60,457 nucleotides of DNA, taken from positions 1 to 60,457 of the forward strand of contig DCHT01000049.1 in the NCBI GenBank assembly GCA_002314885.1, read 5' to 3'. Position 1 is the first letter of the stretch; each line of letters begins with the position of its first letter. This stretch comes from Bacteroidales bacterium UBA1745. Lineage in GTDB: Bacteria; Bacteroidota; Bacteroidia; Bacteroidales; UBA932. The position numbers and the translations under genes were made by a program. Under the pieces are notes generated by a model, which was not told the DNA's origin, did not search any database, and saw only the letters and a program-made list of their open reading frames with translations. This document shows positions 60,388 to 60,457 of this stretch, one piece after another.

Positions 60388-60457
60388 TGCGCAGACTTTC
60401 GGCAATATTGCTCGGAATACTTATGGTCATCTCCTGCTCCCAGAAGCAGGAGGTGAC
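60387..60457 (+). CDS. Start of another lipoprotein gene, cut by the window edge
   Basis: Only 23 codons are visible: MRRLSAILLGILMVISCSQK and a few more residues. This is a lipoprotein signal with lipobox VISC. The ATG uses the last A of the preceding stop codon, so it is translationally coupled to the BACON lipoprotein gene and belongs to the second Sus operon. Function cannot be read. Confidence 0.75.
   Translation, partial: MRRLSAILLGILMVISCSQKQEV

Overview
The window comes from a member of the Bacteroidota, most likely an uncultivated gut or rumen Bacteroidales (Rikenellaceae/UBA932-like is my guess, not proven). Reasons: two SusC/SusD pairs, BACON and FISUMP-type surface lipoproteins, a DUF4271-hemD-rnpA-yidD cluster, a T9SS sorting domain, and repeated TAnnTTTG promoter elements, many placed so close to the ATG that the mRNA would be almost leaderless. 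Base composition is moderately GC-rich. No insertion sequence, prophage, CRISPR array or rRNA was found; one tRNA-Pro gene is present.

Layout. 1-250: gene-free, hairpin-rich sequence with a palindromic repeat and a terminator. 255-1463: PspC and SPFH/prohibitin genes. 1665-3017: unrecognised protein. 3060-7752: shikimate operon aroB, an aroD-aroA fusion, aroC, and a lipoprotein-type peptide deformylase. 7823-9378: tRNA-Pro, lolD and trmN6. 9368-10847: ECF sigma factor, probable anti-sigma factor and Spy-like protein. 10967-12988: transketolase. 13059-19940: three paralogous coiled-coil lipoproteins below a membrane-anchored AraC regulator. 20025-21812: lepA. 22023-25091: a six-gene minus-strand operon (SUI1, DUF4271, hemD, rnpA, yidD, menG). 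25149-29147: GT117-type membrane glycosyltransferase and an rRNA methyltransferase. 29457-36517: SusC/SusD locus with two extra lipoproteins. 36591-42734: four-gene secreted-protease operon (BACON/FISUMP lipoprotein, small exported protein, S8 protease with T9SS tail, PorV/PorQ-like protein). 42731-47952: tgt, LptF/G-type permease, NapH-NapG-like polyferredoxin, and a Tat-exported aldo/keto reductase with a ferredoxin tail. 48074-49348: nucleoside-type MFS transporter. 49354-53035: small SSB, zinc-ribbon protein and M3 peptidase between two 115-bp inverted copies of a triple-palindrome element. 53276-60457: second SusC/SusD locus, cut by the window end.

Themes. The envelope dominates: lipoproteins, outer-membrane uptake, T9SS secretion, lipoprotein sorting (LolD), LPS export (LptF/G-like) and a membrane-to-periplasm electron path. 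The least explained items are (i) near-absence of the tetranucleotide CATG (four sites found by eye where over 200 would be expected), (ii) the 115-bp inverted triple-palindrome pair, (iii) the coiled-coil lipoprotein trio with its own membrane regulator, (iv) the protease operon whose product carries both a lipobox and a T9SS tail, (v) a deformylase with an export signal, and (vi) the aroD-aroA fusion.
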